A DNA stretch of 64,000 bases from Aspidapion aeneum (lineage: Eukaryota > Arthropoda > Insecta > Coleoptera > Brentidae), in contig OY755039.1 in assembly GCA_963576565.1 (NCBI GenBank), positions 25,806,602 through 25,870,601 of the forward strand, given 5' to 3'. Positions 12,072 through 21,450 of this stretch are shown one piece after another. The number at the start of each line of letters is the position of its first letter. The stretch's first letter is position 1. Under the pieces are notes generated by a model that searched no databases, had not been told where the DNA came from, and worked only from the letters and a program-made list of their open reading frames with translations. A program made the position numbers and the translations under genes.

Positions 12072-12424
12072 CATAGCGTCTTTCGTCGCCTTTCTTATAA
12101 AGTTTTTATAATATCGGTTTTAATCGATTACTAATTGGTGGGAGTTATCACTGACTGACTTCTTAACAACCAGAGAAATGCTAAAGAGGTAAAATAACAA
12201 AATAATTTTTAAATTCAGAACGAGAATTAAATAGAGTAATGAAACTTGGCACGCGGCCTTCCAACACTAACACTTTTGATGTAAAAAAATTATATACATG
12301 GCCCCTAAGAAAGCGTATGGGGGCAAAATGTGTTGTTAGATTATCCCTTATATCTTCTACATTATTGCACCTACATATTTGACAAAAAACAAAGCTGTCA
12401 ATAAGTTCCTCTAGGACAAAAAGT

Positions 12425-12530
12425 TATTTTTACCTTTCTAGCCCGCACAGCAATGGCTAGAGAAGGTATTGTTTTCGACAAAAATATATTTTTTGAGATA
12501 ACGCCGAAAATGTGTTATTTGGAGTGTGCC
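12425..12530 (+). repeat. Fragment of a dispersed repeat (copy 1 of 3)
   Basis: The segment containing CTAGCCCGCACAGCAATGGC and AACGCCGAAAATGTGTTATT is shared with longer copies at 33095-33560 (reverse) and 47421-47830 (forward). Only the terminal 100 bp of the family is present here. Confidence 0.75.
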
Positions 12531-12902
12531 ATTTTTTTATATAGCAGACTTGTTAGCAACTATCTAAGCTACCAATTTAGTGAGACCTAGATGGACAGGT
12601 GCAATAGTCGAGAAGATATAAGGGATAATCCAAAAACATATTTTTACCTCCAATAACTCCCTAGGAGTCATATATGTAATATTTTTTGACACCTGTATAT
12701 TCAGTACATGAAGGCTATTATGCACGTCAAGTTTCACTAGTCTTAAACCCTTCAGAATTAAAAACAAATGTTGATATTCTTCCTTTTTAGCATTTTTGTG
12801 TCTGTTAAAAGGTCAGACAGTGTTGGTTCCCACCAATTAGGTGTCCCTTTATAAAATAAAGCCGACGAAAGACGCTACGGCCTCCTATTAAAGATTCCAT
12901 AA

Positions 12903-13578
12903 TTATTAAATACAATGATTTTTTTGTTTCCTGGAACAACATTGTTTTATGTTTTTGCTCAAAATTTAATGCCCATGCAAAGTTTTAGTACCCTGTTGCA
13001 GCTAATACAACTCTTTATTCCTTTTAAATTACTTTTCTTTGGGACAATTAGTTTAGCCGGTAAGTGGCTTGGAAAATGTTCAAACCGGTAAAATTTAAAT
13101 TTTGAAAAAATCTTCACAAATTTGACCACACGTATCACCGAAACTAATGAACGAAAGAAGCTAGTGTTGCGCTTAGATTGTAGAGAATTAGGTTAATTGT
13201 ACAGAAGTACAAAACGTAATTACTCAATTAATGTTTTTTAAGGTAGTTTTTTTGGAAAAACTAAAAAAATTGCAAAGTTCTCGAGTCTCACGGGAGTAGC
13301 ACAGGGATGTAAGGGTTGCAAACTTGGATATGAACTACACTTAAGGATCCTAGCAACATATAAAAAAATCGAAGATATGTGCGCATTTGCAATGTTAAAT
13401 GCTTTATTGACTGGACTATACTATGTCTGTAAAGTCTGGAATCACCCATTTCTTCTTTCTGGGACACCCTGTAATAATTACCTTTAGCTGTTTCTAACTC
13501 GTCTTTTAAAACTGTTTTTGACATGTCCAAGCAGTTTTCCTAAAAATGGGTTATTTCAGACTTTACGTACACACGGAA
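12903..13578. other. Non-coding, with a one-ended MITE remnant
   Basis: No gene. The minus strand from 13473 (TACAGGGTGTCCCAG) down to about 13265 reads like the left part of a TACAGGGTGTCCC element. The short block TGGGTGATTCCAGACTTTAC at its start recurs in altered form at about 13545-13567 in opposite orientation. Confidence 0.5.
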
Positions 13579-13905
13579 TACAGGGTGTCCCAACTAAAAG
13601 GTAACAGAGGGGTTTTTGGCTATTTTTCGTGCGAATTTGGAGAAACGCTCGAACACGTCGATTTTTTTTACGAGGGGGACACTTTTTGGCCATCTTGAAA
13701 TTTTTGTAGCACGCACCATCTTCGAGGGGTATACTTTACCCCATTATTTTGATTAGGGAAAGGGGGTCTAGTGATACCTTGTTTTGAAGTTCTCTTGAAT
13801 ATCTTTACTCTCGCAAACAAAATCGACGTGTCCGAGCCTTTCTCCAAATTCGCACGAAAAATAACCAAAAACACGTCTGTTACCTTTTAGTTGAGACACC
13901 CTGTA
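13579..13905. mobile_element. TACAGGGTGTCCC MITE with long inverted ends
   Basis: Inverted arms of about 65 bp: TACAGGGTGTCCCAACTAAA on the left and its complement ending CCCTGTA on the right, continuing through the block TTTTCGTGCGAATTTGGAGA and its complement. TA borders both ends, consistent with a TA duplication of the Tc1/mariner superfamily. The 66-70 codon open frame inside is a by-product. Confidence 0.85.
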
Positions 13906-14243
13906 TACAATTTTATGTTGCAAGACATATTACATATTATGTACCTATAATTATTTTTTATTCTTCAGCCATTACATAAATTAGTTTAAATTAAAGGGTA
14001 GTATTTTCTACTCTTAAATTAAAAACCTCTAAAGTGTTAAGTTTAATTATAGCTATCAACAGCGCCAGAAATTCTTGTTTGTCATTGGTTTTAATCTTTT
14101 ACTGTTAAACTATTTCTTAAAAAAATGTAGTTTGGTACTTAATTTACGTATGTAATAGCATCCTTTGGAACTAAGTACTACGTAATTAAAAGTTTGAAGT
14201 TTTGGCTTTGTTTGGACAAAATTTGTTGGTAAAAACTTTACAT

Positions 14244-14294
14244 CAACAACCGACGGACGTTTCGGCCCTAGTTGTTGGCCATCTTCAGTGCTAA
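14244..14294 (-). mobile_element. Penelope-like terminal fragment with hammerhead-like core
   Basis: The minus strand reads CTGAAGA, then TGGCC, an 8-base loop, GGGCC, then GAAACG. The first box matches the hammerhead consensus CUGANGA, the GGCC pair can form stem II, and GAAA follows directly. Related boxes occur at 50060-50108 and 62998-63041. Penelope-like elements of arthropods are known to carry hammerhead motifs in their terminal repeats. No reverse transcriptase is adjacent. Whether the core is complete, especially stem III and the cleavage triplet, is unclear. Confidence 0.5.
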
Positions 14295-14361
14295 AAAATA
14301 CAAAGGACAAATCTTAGTTACCTAACCTAAACCGCGACTTGATCTAATATAAATTCAATCA

Positions 14362-15470
14362 TAAAAAAAACATTTCATGTAAAAAAAGCCAAGTACGCGA
14401 AGGTGGTATTCCGCAAAAAGAATTGAGATAAAAGTAAAGGCAAGTTCTCCAATACAAATTTCAAAATAAAAGGTTCTTACTGGTGTGCAAATGTTTTTTT
14501 AAACTTTGCTATTCCTATAAAAATTTTGAGGTTTTTTTTTATATTTTCCTATGGTTTTATCATAGTTCCTGATCACAGAAGGCTGACAATTTTAAAGCGC
14601 AGGTCCTTAGTGTTCCTGGAAGTAGGCAATGTTAATTTTAAATAATTTTACATTTATAGGGCAGGAAAGTAAATTAAAACTTTCCAGTTTTTAAATTTAT
14701 TCCTATAGTTTTATCATAAATCCTATCAGTCCTCTAAAGCTCAGCTCTTTAGCGTTTCTGGAAGTGGAGAATGTTACTTTTACATAACTTTACATTTATA
14801 GGGGAGGGAAGTTAATTAAAATTTAGGGTTTTTTAATTTTATTTTATAGTTTTATCATAGTTCTTATCGGCCTTCCAAACTTCCTATCAGTCCTTAAAAG
14901 CTCAGCCCTTTAGCGTTTCTGGAAGTGAGCAATGTGACTTTTACATAACTTTACATTTATAGGAGAGGAAAGCAAATTAAAATTTTGGGGTTTTAAAATT
15001 TTTCCCATAGTGCCAAAGCTCAGCTCTCTAGCGCCTTTGGAAGTGGGCAATGTTACTTTTACATAACTTTACATGTATGGGGGAGGAGAGTGAATTAGAA
15101 TTTTGGGGTTTTTTGCACAGGTTTGGTCACTATTTCTATCAGTGTGCCAAATTTCAGCTTTGTAGCGTGTCTGGAAGTACAGTAGAATCTTGATGATCTA
15201 TTATATATGAGTGAGTGAGTCAGTGGCCAATTCGACGTTTTTTGAAATTTCGTAACTACTTTACTAGTTTATGGAAGTTCATGAAACTTGAAGGGATTGT
15301 TAGCTCTATAAAGATATACAACAAGTTTGAGTTTCGCAGCTCATTCCGATGTATAGCTTTCGATAGGTCAAATATGGACTGAATTGTTTCAAGAAAAGAT
15401 GGTACAGCCGTTCGCGCGAACTTGGTGGGGCACTGCCGATGCCGTGCCCTCAGATATAGGGTCAAAAACT
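14362..15470. repeat. Tandem-repeat-bearing element, copy A (about 5 units)
   Basis: Shares its left part (TTTCATGTAAAAAA, then AAGAATTGAGATAAAAGTAA) and right part (GTCGACGTTTTTTGAAATTT-like, then GATGGTAC) with copy B at 33648-35460. Between them are five divergent units of about 118-160 bp marked by TCAGCTCTCTAGCGTTTCTGG-like blocks at about 14599, 14741, 14901, 15019 and 15152. The right part ends with a GTGAGTGAGTCAGTG motif and a conserved 250-bp tail. A minus-strand open frame in the tail (15256-15465) has a homologous counterpart in copy B, but both lack any recognised domain. Class of element unknown; a Helitron-like or SINE-like origin is possible. Confidence 0.75.
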
Positions 15471-17112
15471 TAGTAAAAATATTTAATAAAAATTACCCAC
15501 TTGTTTAATCACTTTTTATATAAAAGCAACATTAAAATAGATTAAGCCTAAATTTTATCAAAAGATAAAAAATTTAAAATAAGAAAAAAAAGTAAACAAA
15601 AAATTAAAATAAGTTATAACCTTCAAAATATAGTATAAAACTACGAATTTTCTTTTAAAAAACGTTAAAATTAAAAATGGCACAAAAAGTAAAGAACTAC
15701 ACTTACCGTAGATAATTAAGAATTCAAAATTATAAATATAAAACATAAATAATACCATTGTTCTTACGAACATTTATAACCAACATGGAAACCTATGATC
15801 AAATAACTTCAAATCAGGACAAAACAGAGTTAATTGTATATATTACACTATAAGGCTCATATAATGGAAAGAAAAGTACATTTGTCTAATTCACATGAAA
15901 ATTTTGATTTTTGGTAATAATCTTTTTTTGATTACCATTATTAAGGACTTCCGCATTTGACACCTTTTTTAGTACCAGCAAAAATTTAGCACCTTCGTTA
16001 GGTGTTAGAGAATAAACTAATAACATACTTCTTACTCCGCCTAACTAGATCTATGAATGAATGCTGAAAAAAACTATGGCAAGAGATGTTGCTAATTTGT
16101 CGGGAAAAGGTAAAAATTTGGTTCTAATTTACTGCTAAATACGGTTCAAATTATAGGGCATACCTCGTTAGAAGGATGGTCGTAGCTTGTTAGCAAATTT
16201 GATTTATTAGCTGTGCCAAAATAATTTCAACGACCCTAGTCTTGAAGGGAAAGATTCTTTATGATGTTTTTAAGAGGAACTTCTACCTACTTTGATCATC
16301 TTGAACCACAAAAATTACAATTTTTCTTTGTCAATTTTAAAATAAAATTTCGGGCAATCAAATGGTAAAAATCTCCAAATTGATCACGATACTCCTGAGG
16401 TTAAACAATATTCCACGCAGCAAACGCACATAACTAAATGAACATGTTAAAACCCCGGCCATTAAAACCAATATTTCATTTAATAACGTCGGTAAATACA
16501 AATAAGAAAAACCAATAATTTCTTCATCAGCGTGCGATATGGTAGGAAAAGCATTAATTCTTGTTTGGCCGAATATTAATCAATAAAATTCCGCTTTATT
16601 TGCCTTGGTTGCTCCGGCTTCCTTTTCGCTAGCGATTTATAAGCAACCCAGTGGTGGAGATATAAAAAAAGGAAAACAGTAATTACTTCACAGTTCAAAG
16701 GAAGTTTATCGAGGTAAAATCATTTCTTTACCAGTGTGCAATATGGTAGGAATTTGTGATAAGAACTGGAACTTATCCAGGGCATTTCGCATCCTCTTCC
16801 TTTTGTGCTACAACTATGTAATCAGTTTTAGCTCTGTACTACTACCGTGTTATATCTCTTTGTATACATGGCCCTTAAATCTTGCATAGTGTTCTACTTC
16901 CAGTCCGTACTTATTTTATTAAACTTTTAGCTACCAATTTTATGGGTTTGTCCAAGCCATTTTATTATATTTTTTTCCATTGCACAACTTGTGCAATTCA
17001 TTATTTCTTAATGCACTTAAAATTCGTTATTTCTTAATCTTGTTGGGCATTGTCCAAGTCTATGTCTTCCAAACGAATTGTCAATACCAGTCAAATCAAG
17101 TATTTGTTAATC
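15471..17112. other. Non-coding stretch, nothing recognised
   Basis: AT-rich sequence with no supported gene. Open frames here are short and A/T-driven. Confidence 0.5.
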
Positions 17113-17470
17113 TACAGGGTGTTATTGATTAGGATGCTAATGTTGAAGGAAGTATAGTCCAAATTATACGCATTTGTAATGACGTCATTTTTGTTTATCT
17201 TTGTTTAGTATATTATAAACAGCGGTGACAATAAAATTTTAAAAAAAGTAGTGTCTATGTTTAATTCATTTTTTAAATAGGTAGGTAATTGGTTATGTAA
17301 ACTATCCGTCACTGTCAATCAAAATCATTGATTCGCAAAAATATCTACGCCATATGTTTTTTTCTCGCCTAGTGACGTCATTACAAATGCGTATAATTTA
17401 GACTATAATGCTTAAACTTAAAATTTCATATGAACATATGTCCTAAACGTCTTAACTTTTGTGACTTTTA
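17113..17470. mobile_element. Old TACAGGGTGT element split by a nested MITE
   Basis: ACAGGGTGTTATTGATTAGG at 17114 and TCATATGAACATATGTCCTA at about 17427 match the arm of the foldback at 1412-2167. Between them lies a 255-bp insertion, 17153-17407, with its own inverted ends: TATAGTCCAAATTATACGCA on the left and the complement of TGCGTATAATTTAGACTATA on the right, followed inward by TTTGTAATGACGTCA. No coding sequence in either layer. Confidence 0.7.
17153..17407. mobile_element. MITE with a 34-bp inverted terminus containing TGACGTCA
   Basis: The inverted ends are almost identical over 34 bp (one or two mismatches), suggesting a younger insertion than its host. The internal segment is AT-rich without open frames. 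Flanking duplication is ambiguous because the ends are themselves TATA. Confidence 0.8.
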
Positions 17471-17978
17471 AAATTTTTTTGTTTATACAGTCTTTGTGTA
17501 ATTCATTTTAATAAGTAATTTTGTGTCCAGTTGATTCTCGTACTGGCACTTAAGATTGGTTAAATCTTTTACCTACTTGCGGGCGATAAAGTTACTTTAC
17601 TGCACGGGCACCACTTAGAAACCTTAGCAATGCATCAATAAGACAGCTTCAATATTTGTTTATATTTCAATTTCATCTAATTTGACATGTTAATTTATAA
17701 ATTATATTTAATTTAAAAAAAAAGGTACTCATAGGTTAAATATTGTACCTAACACATGCGGAAAGTGTCTCTACCACCCTTGACGGCTTGACCGAACTCC
17801 GGTTCAGTAAAGTATTACTTTACTGACGCGACTTTTTGTTAGGTAAATAGCTATTACATTGTCCATCCATGTCCATGTCTTGCAAACCAGACATCCTAAC
17901 CTAAATTTGAAACGTCAGTGCGATACATATAGCTTTGTAGCTACAGTGAATTTTTTAAGTTAACAAATCGGTTAAAAA
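17471..17978. other. Non-coding leader of the mariner relic
   Basis: No gene recognised. The expected 5' inverted terminus of the mariner relic that follows was not found, so its upstream end may be lost or lie here unrecognised. Confidence 0.4.
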
Positions 17979-18255
17979 ATGGAATTAAACCGAGAATATT
18001 TTCAGGCTATAATTTTAACAAAAAGGCCTTGTAAAGTTGATTTCTATTTTCGGTATTGAAGCACCACATCAGTAGACAGCTTCTCATTGGTTTGGAGAAT
18101 TCAAGCGAGAACGGATTAGCCTGAGCGAGGATCCAAGGCCAGAAGCAACAAAAACAGCTGTCACCCAGAAAAACATCGATACTGTGCGCATGTTTATCAC
18201 GGAAGATCGTCTTGTGCGAGGGGTCATCAGCTTTCAACAGTACTGTACAAATTTC

Positions 18256-18577
18256 ACAACAGGACCCGACAGTACCACGACAGGACCCAACAGTACTCAA
18301 CAGTACTCGACAGGACCCGACAGGACCCAACAGTACCCAACAGGACCCAACAGTACTCGACAGTACACGACAGGACCCAACAGGACTCGACAGTACTCAA
18401 CAGGACCCAACAGTACTCAACAGTACTCGACAGGACCCAACAGTACCCAACAGGACCCAACAGTATTCGACAGTACTCAACAGGACCCGACAGGACCCAA
18501 CAGTACACGACAGTACTCGACAGGACCCAACAGGACCCAACAGGACCACGACAGTACCTGACAGGACCCAACAGGAC
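18256..18577. repeat. 10-bp satellite array, block 1
   Basis: About 32 copies of CRACAGKACY (R = A/G, K = G/T, last base C, T or A), in uninterrupted 10-bp register. Typical neighbours are CAACAGGACC, CGACAGTACT and CAACAGTACC. Because the unit lacks stops in several frames, it opens spurious reading frames of more than 100 codons on both strands; these are not genes. Confidence 0.95.
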
Positions 18578-18991
18578 TGAATTATTTTGGTCATAACGAG
18601 GCGTAACGAGGTCATAAAAACTTTTTTGATGCTATAAAAATATAAAAATAAACGGACTTTTTTTGTCCATACCAATAAAAATTTATTTTTGATAAAAGTT
18701 CAATAAAAGAGGGACGAAGAGGGATCAATTCCCTCGCAAAATACTCGATAAAGTATATTCAACTCGGTATTCAAAGTATTTTTTAGGGACACAAAGAAGT
18801 GCAAAGAAGACAAAAATACGCAAAAATATTTTACAATACCCTCGGTAATTGCACTATTAGTCTATGCTTAAGTTTAGATCTTGTAAGGACCTACCCAGAT
18901 TTTTATTTGTTTTTATATTCCAGATTGGATTTTTTTTAAATATTACTGACGCAATCGAGATGTAGTTCAAAAAGATATTCTATATAAGCTT

Positions 18992-19057
18992 ATAGATAGC
19001 ATAAAGTGTCGAGTGTTTGAATCAAGATCCGCAGGTCATGGGTTCGAGGCCCACACC
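18992..19057 (+). other. tRNA-like segment, left arm
   Basis: GATAGCAT, a 30-base middle, then CAGGTCATGGGTTCGAGGCC: a good polymerase III B-box (GGTTCGAGGCC) within a T-arm (TGGG / CCCA stem, 7-base loop TTCGAGG). The A-box and anticodon arm are poor and there is no acceptor stem, so this is not a functional tRNA. It is probably SINE- or tRNA-derived. Confidence 0.5.
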
Positions 19058-19515
19058 TAGGATTTTTTTTTCTTTTAAACAACTTTAATTAAAATTTATT
19101 AATTACTACTAGGTAGTTTTGGTTTAACAGCAGTGTATATTTAGTATATTTTAAAGAATTTTGTTTTTGTTTCTATTCACCCTCCACTTGCTATCCACTT
19201 CATTTTAATTTTAGAGTATTGGAACCGATTAAAGATTAGCGTTTGAAAAGCAAACGATTTCAAATAGGTTAGGATAGGTTTCCGATCAATTGACCAAGGT
19301 TAGGTTTGGTTTCGGTTTGGTTTACCAACGATTTCAACCTCCCAAAACGAGGACAGGAAAGTTTTAATTTTAAAAATTTCGCCTTTTATCTAATATTCTC
19401 ATTTTGAAATTCCCGCAGAGACAGTTTTACGATTTTGCCTCGTTTTTTCTAAATTTATATTAATTAGTCATTAGCAAATTTTAATTTAAAGTTGTTTGAA
19501 AAAAAAAAAGTTTTA

Positions 19516-19590
19516 TGTGAGAATCGAACTCATGACCTTTGGATCTTTAGTCGAGCGTGCAACAGCTGATACTATCCATACACACGCTCA
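19516..19590 (-). other. tRNA-like segment, right arm
   Basis: On the minus strand: GGATAGTATCAGCTG, then CTCGACTAAAGATCC, then GTCATGAGTTCGATTCTCAC. The T-arm stem is TGAG / CTCA, while the left arm has TGGG / CCCA, a compensatory G-C to A-T change. This supports descent from a structured tRNA-like sequence. The D-arm region is better kept here than in the left copy. Confidence 0.5.
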
Positions 19591-19860
19591 AATTTATTTA
19601 GAACTGTATCCCGACTACTTCAGTAATATTATGAAAAAAAAACAGTTTTTTTGAAAGATAAAAAAAAAGTTAAAAACTGGGTAGGTCCTTACCAGATCTT
19701 AATAGTGTAATTACTCAATATAGTTTAAATAAAATCATAATTTCCACCTTCAAGTCGATTTTCGCTCCTCCAGCTTTGCACCCCACAGACCGCCACTGCT
19801 TTTGCACCAAAACGACTTTTTTATGTCTCTAATTATTAAAATTTTATAATTTTTTCCATA

Positions 19861-20270
19861 CAGAACACGACAGTATTTAACAGTACTCTACAGGACCCAA
19901 CAGGACACGACAGTACTTGACAGGACCCAACAGAACACGACAGTACTTAACAGTAATCTACAGGACCTAACAGGACACGACAGTACTTGACAGGACCCAA
20001 CAGGACTCAACAGTACACGACAGGACCCAACAGGACTCAACAGTACTCAAGAGGACCCGACAGGACCCAACAGTACTCGACAGGACCCAACAGTACCCAA
20101 CAGGACCCAACAGTACTCGACAGGACCCAACAGTACTCGACAGTACACGACAGGACCCAACAGGACCCAACAGTACTCAACAGGACCCAACAGTACTCGA
20201 CAGGACCCAACAGTACTCGACAGTACACGACAGGACCCAACAGGACCCAACAGTACACGACAGGACCCAA
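19861..20270. repeat. 10-bp satellite array, block 2
   Basis: About 41 copies of the CRACAGKACY unit, in the same orientation as block 1. Its first units (to about 19985) are more degenerate (CAGTATTTAA, CAGTAATCTA) than the later ones. Ends abruptly at an inverted half-unit, GTCCTGTTGG, near the element's right terminus. Confidence 0.95.
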
Positions 20271-20615
20271 GTCCTGTTGGACGCTGTACAAAATTTTAGG
20301 ATGCCGATGACCCCTCGGTCTTGTGACTTATCGCGAGATTAAGGCATCATAAGGGATTTTAAAGACCTCAGTTAAAAGAATTTTGCATGAAGAATTAGGA
20401 GTAAGAATATTAGTTTCCCGCTAGATACCGCATCTGTCAACCGCAGAACCAATAGAAGCTGGGGTCAATTAATGTCAGAAACCTCTAGACCGCTTTGAAG
20501 CAGGAAACTTGAAAAACGTGTACAGCATTTTCAGTGGTGAAGAATCGTGGATTCACTCATAAAAATCGAAAATAAACATCAGTCGTTTGTTTGGGTGATC
20601 CAAGATGAAAAAAAG

Positions 20616-20685
20616 CCGAACCGAACCGAACCGAACCGAACCGAACCGAACCGAACCGAACCGAACCGAACCGAACCGAACCGAA
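20616..20685 (+). repeat. (CCGAA)14 microsatellite inside the mariner relic
   Basis: Fourteen uninterrupted CCGAA units follow codons for VWVIQDEKKP and precede CCAACAAAAGCC (PTKA-like). The surrounding protein motif is normally DEPNPTK, so a short CCGAACC seed expanded. The 70-base tract shifts the frame. Copy 2 of this mariner has no array at this site. Confidence 0.95.
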
Positions 20686-21450
20686 CCAACAAAAGCCATC
20701 CGTTCGCGAAGTGTATCCAAAAAGATGGTCGCGATATTTGTCTCAAAAACAGGTTATGTAGCAACAATTCCTCTGGAAGATTTTAGGACTGGTACTGACA
20801 ATTGGTACATCCCCATTTTTTTGCCGAAAGTCATCGCTGCGCTTCGAAAAACGAAGCCTGAACGACGAATCACACGCCACCAAGACCATGCAAGTTCGCA
20901 CAAAGCCCAAAAAACCATTGAATTTTTAACTCATCAAAACGTCGAATTGTTCAACCATACGCCATACATTCCCGACCATTTCTACGCTTTTCCAAAATCA
21001 AGAATGGACTGCGTGGTCGAAGATTTCAGTCGTCAGAGGAAGCAATCGAAACTTTTAAGAATGTAATTTTGACATTGCCAACAAACGAGTAGAATTACAA
21101 CTTTGGCAACTGGTTTAAGCGCAAGCAAAAGTGCTTTAATTTTCGTGGAGAATACTTCGGGAAACAATAGTCCTTAAAAGATATCTACTGTTTTATTCCA
21201 ACTAGATATGCAAAACTTAAAAGACAACCCGTGTAGTAAGCAAGAATTTGAACTGCTATTGCTAGCAGAACAAATTTGTATTTTAATTTCTTCATTTAGT
21301 CATTTTAATTTACAGAAGATACTTACTTAAAATATTAGATTTATTTGTATTCGCCTTCCTCTAATACAAGAGGGTGTTTATGTCAAACAAGCTTCTTGTT
21401 GCCAACCTCTATTAAGTCTTATTTCTTTCGAGGTTTGTGAGAGTTTCCTA

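Larger units (their letters stand above)
11901..12902. mobile_element. 1-kb foldback element with two nested insertions
   Basis: The right arm (complement of about 12829-12902) reads TATGGAATCT, then GGAGGCCGTAGCGTCTTTCG. The left arm has the same order at 11901-11928 and 12072-12146, interrupted by a small hAT-like MITE. Inner blocks such as GGATTATCCCTTATATCTTC (around 12340) and its complement (around 12620) also pair, so the whole kilobase folds back. A fragment of a dispersed repeat is inserted near the centre (12425-12530). No coding sequence. Confidence 0.7.
18842..19717. mobile_element. Internal foldback with tRNA-like arms
   Basis: The left end TAATTGCACTATTAG, then GATCTTGTAAGGACCTACCC, is mirrored at the right (GGGTAGGTCCTTACCAGATC, then AATAGTGTAATTA). 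Homology between the arms extends about 290 bp inward on both sides, including a tRNA-like block and a following poly(T) run and CAAACAACTTTAAATTAAAA-like segment. It sits exactly between the two satellite arrays. The non-repeated centre (19140-19440) contains GGTTAGG-type motifs but no gene. Confidence 0.7.
18217..20317. mobile_element. 2.1-kb non-autonomous transposon carrying satellite DNA, with 8-bp target duplication
   Basis: Perfect 12-bp inverted termini CGAGGGGTCATC (18217-18228) and GATGACCCCTCG (20306-20317). Perfect 8-bp duplication GTCTTGTG at 18209-18216 and 20318-20325. Removing the element and one duplication restores continuity of the mariner reading, as comparison with the other mariner copy near 39210 suggests. 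Just inside each end is a CTGTACAAA(A)TTT box in the same orientation. The cargo is two arrays of a 10-bp satellite around an internal foldback. There is no transposase. The 8-bp duplication fits hAT, P or similar superfamilies, but the termini do not match a family I recognise. Confidence 0.9.
17979..21170 (+). pseudogene. mariner transposase pseudogene, copy 1, interrupted
   Basis: Without the insertion at 18217-20317 the reading path is about 1.08 kb, close to the roughly 345 codons of mariner transposases. It starts MELNREYFQAIIL; the helix-turn-helix half then reads WFGEFKRERISLSEDPRP (about 18090-18150) after an in-frame TAG. Downstream of the insertion come SVKRILHEELGVR-like sequence, the catalytic-domain start GEESWI (canonical GDESWI, first Asp altered), KMVAIFVSKTGYVAT, HQDHASSHKAQK (second Asp present) and HTPYIPDHFYAFP, where the usual PDLAPxD segment is shortened, removing the expected third Asp. 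It ends GEYFGKQ and a TAG at 21168. Several stops and frameshifts; a (CCGAA)14 expansion also breaks it. The 3' non-coding part continues to about 21230. Dead copy. Confidence 0.9.

Noticed and set aside
18184..18580. Overlapping open frames of 90-125 codons on both strands in the CAGTAC/CAGGAC arrays (also 19967-20310)
   Set aside because: They are produced by the 10-bp repeat, which lacks stops in several frames. No start context, domain or non-repeat sequence.
18992..19590. Functional tRNA genes
   Set aside because: Only T-arm and B-box are convincing; no acceptor stem or proper anticodon arm on either strand.
18256..20270. CRISPR array
   Set aside because: The units are contiguous 10-mers with no spacers, and the context is a eukaryotic transposon.
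20547..20786. PNRTEPNRTE frames around 20547-20767
   Set aside because: Arise from (CCGAA)14 inside the dead mariner gene; not a separate protein.
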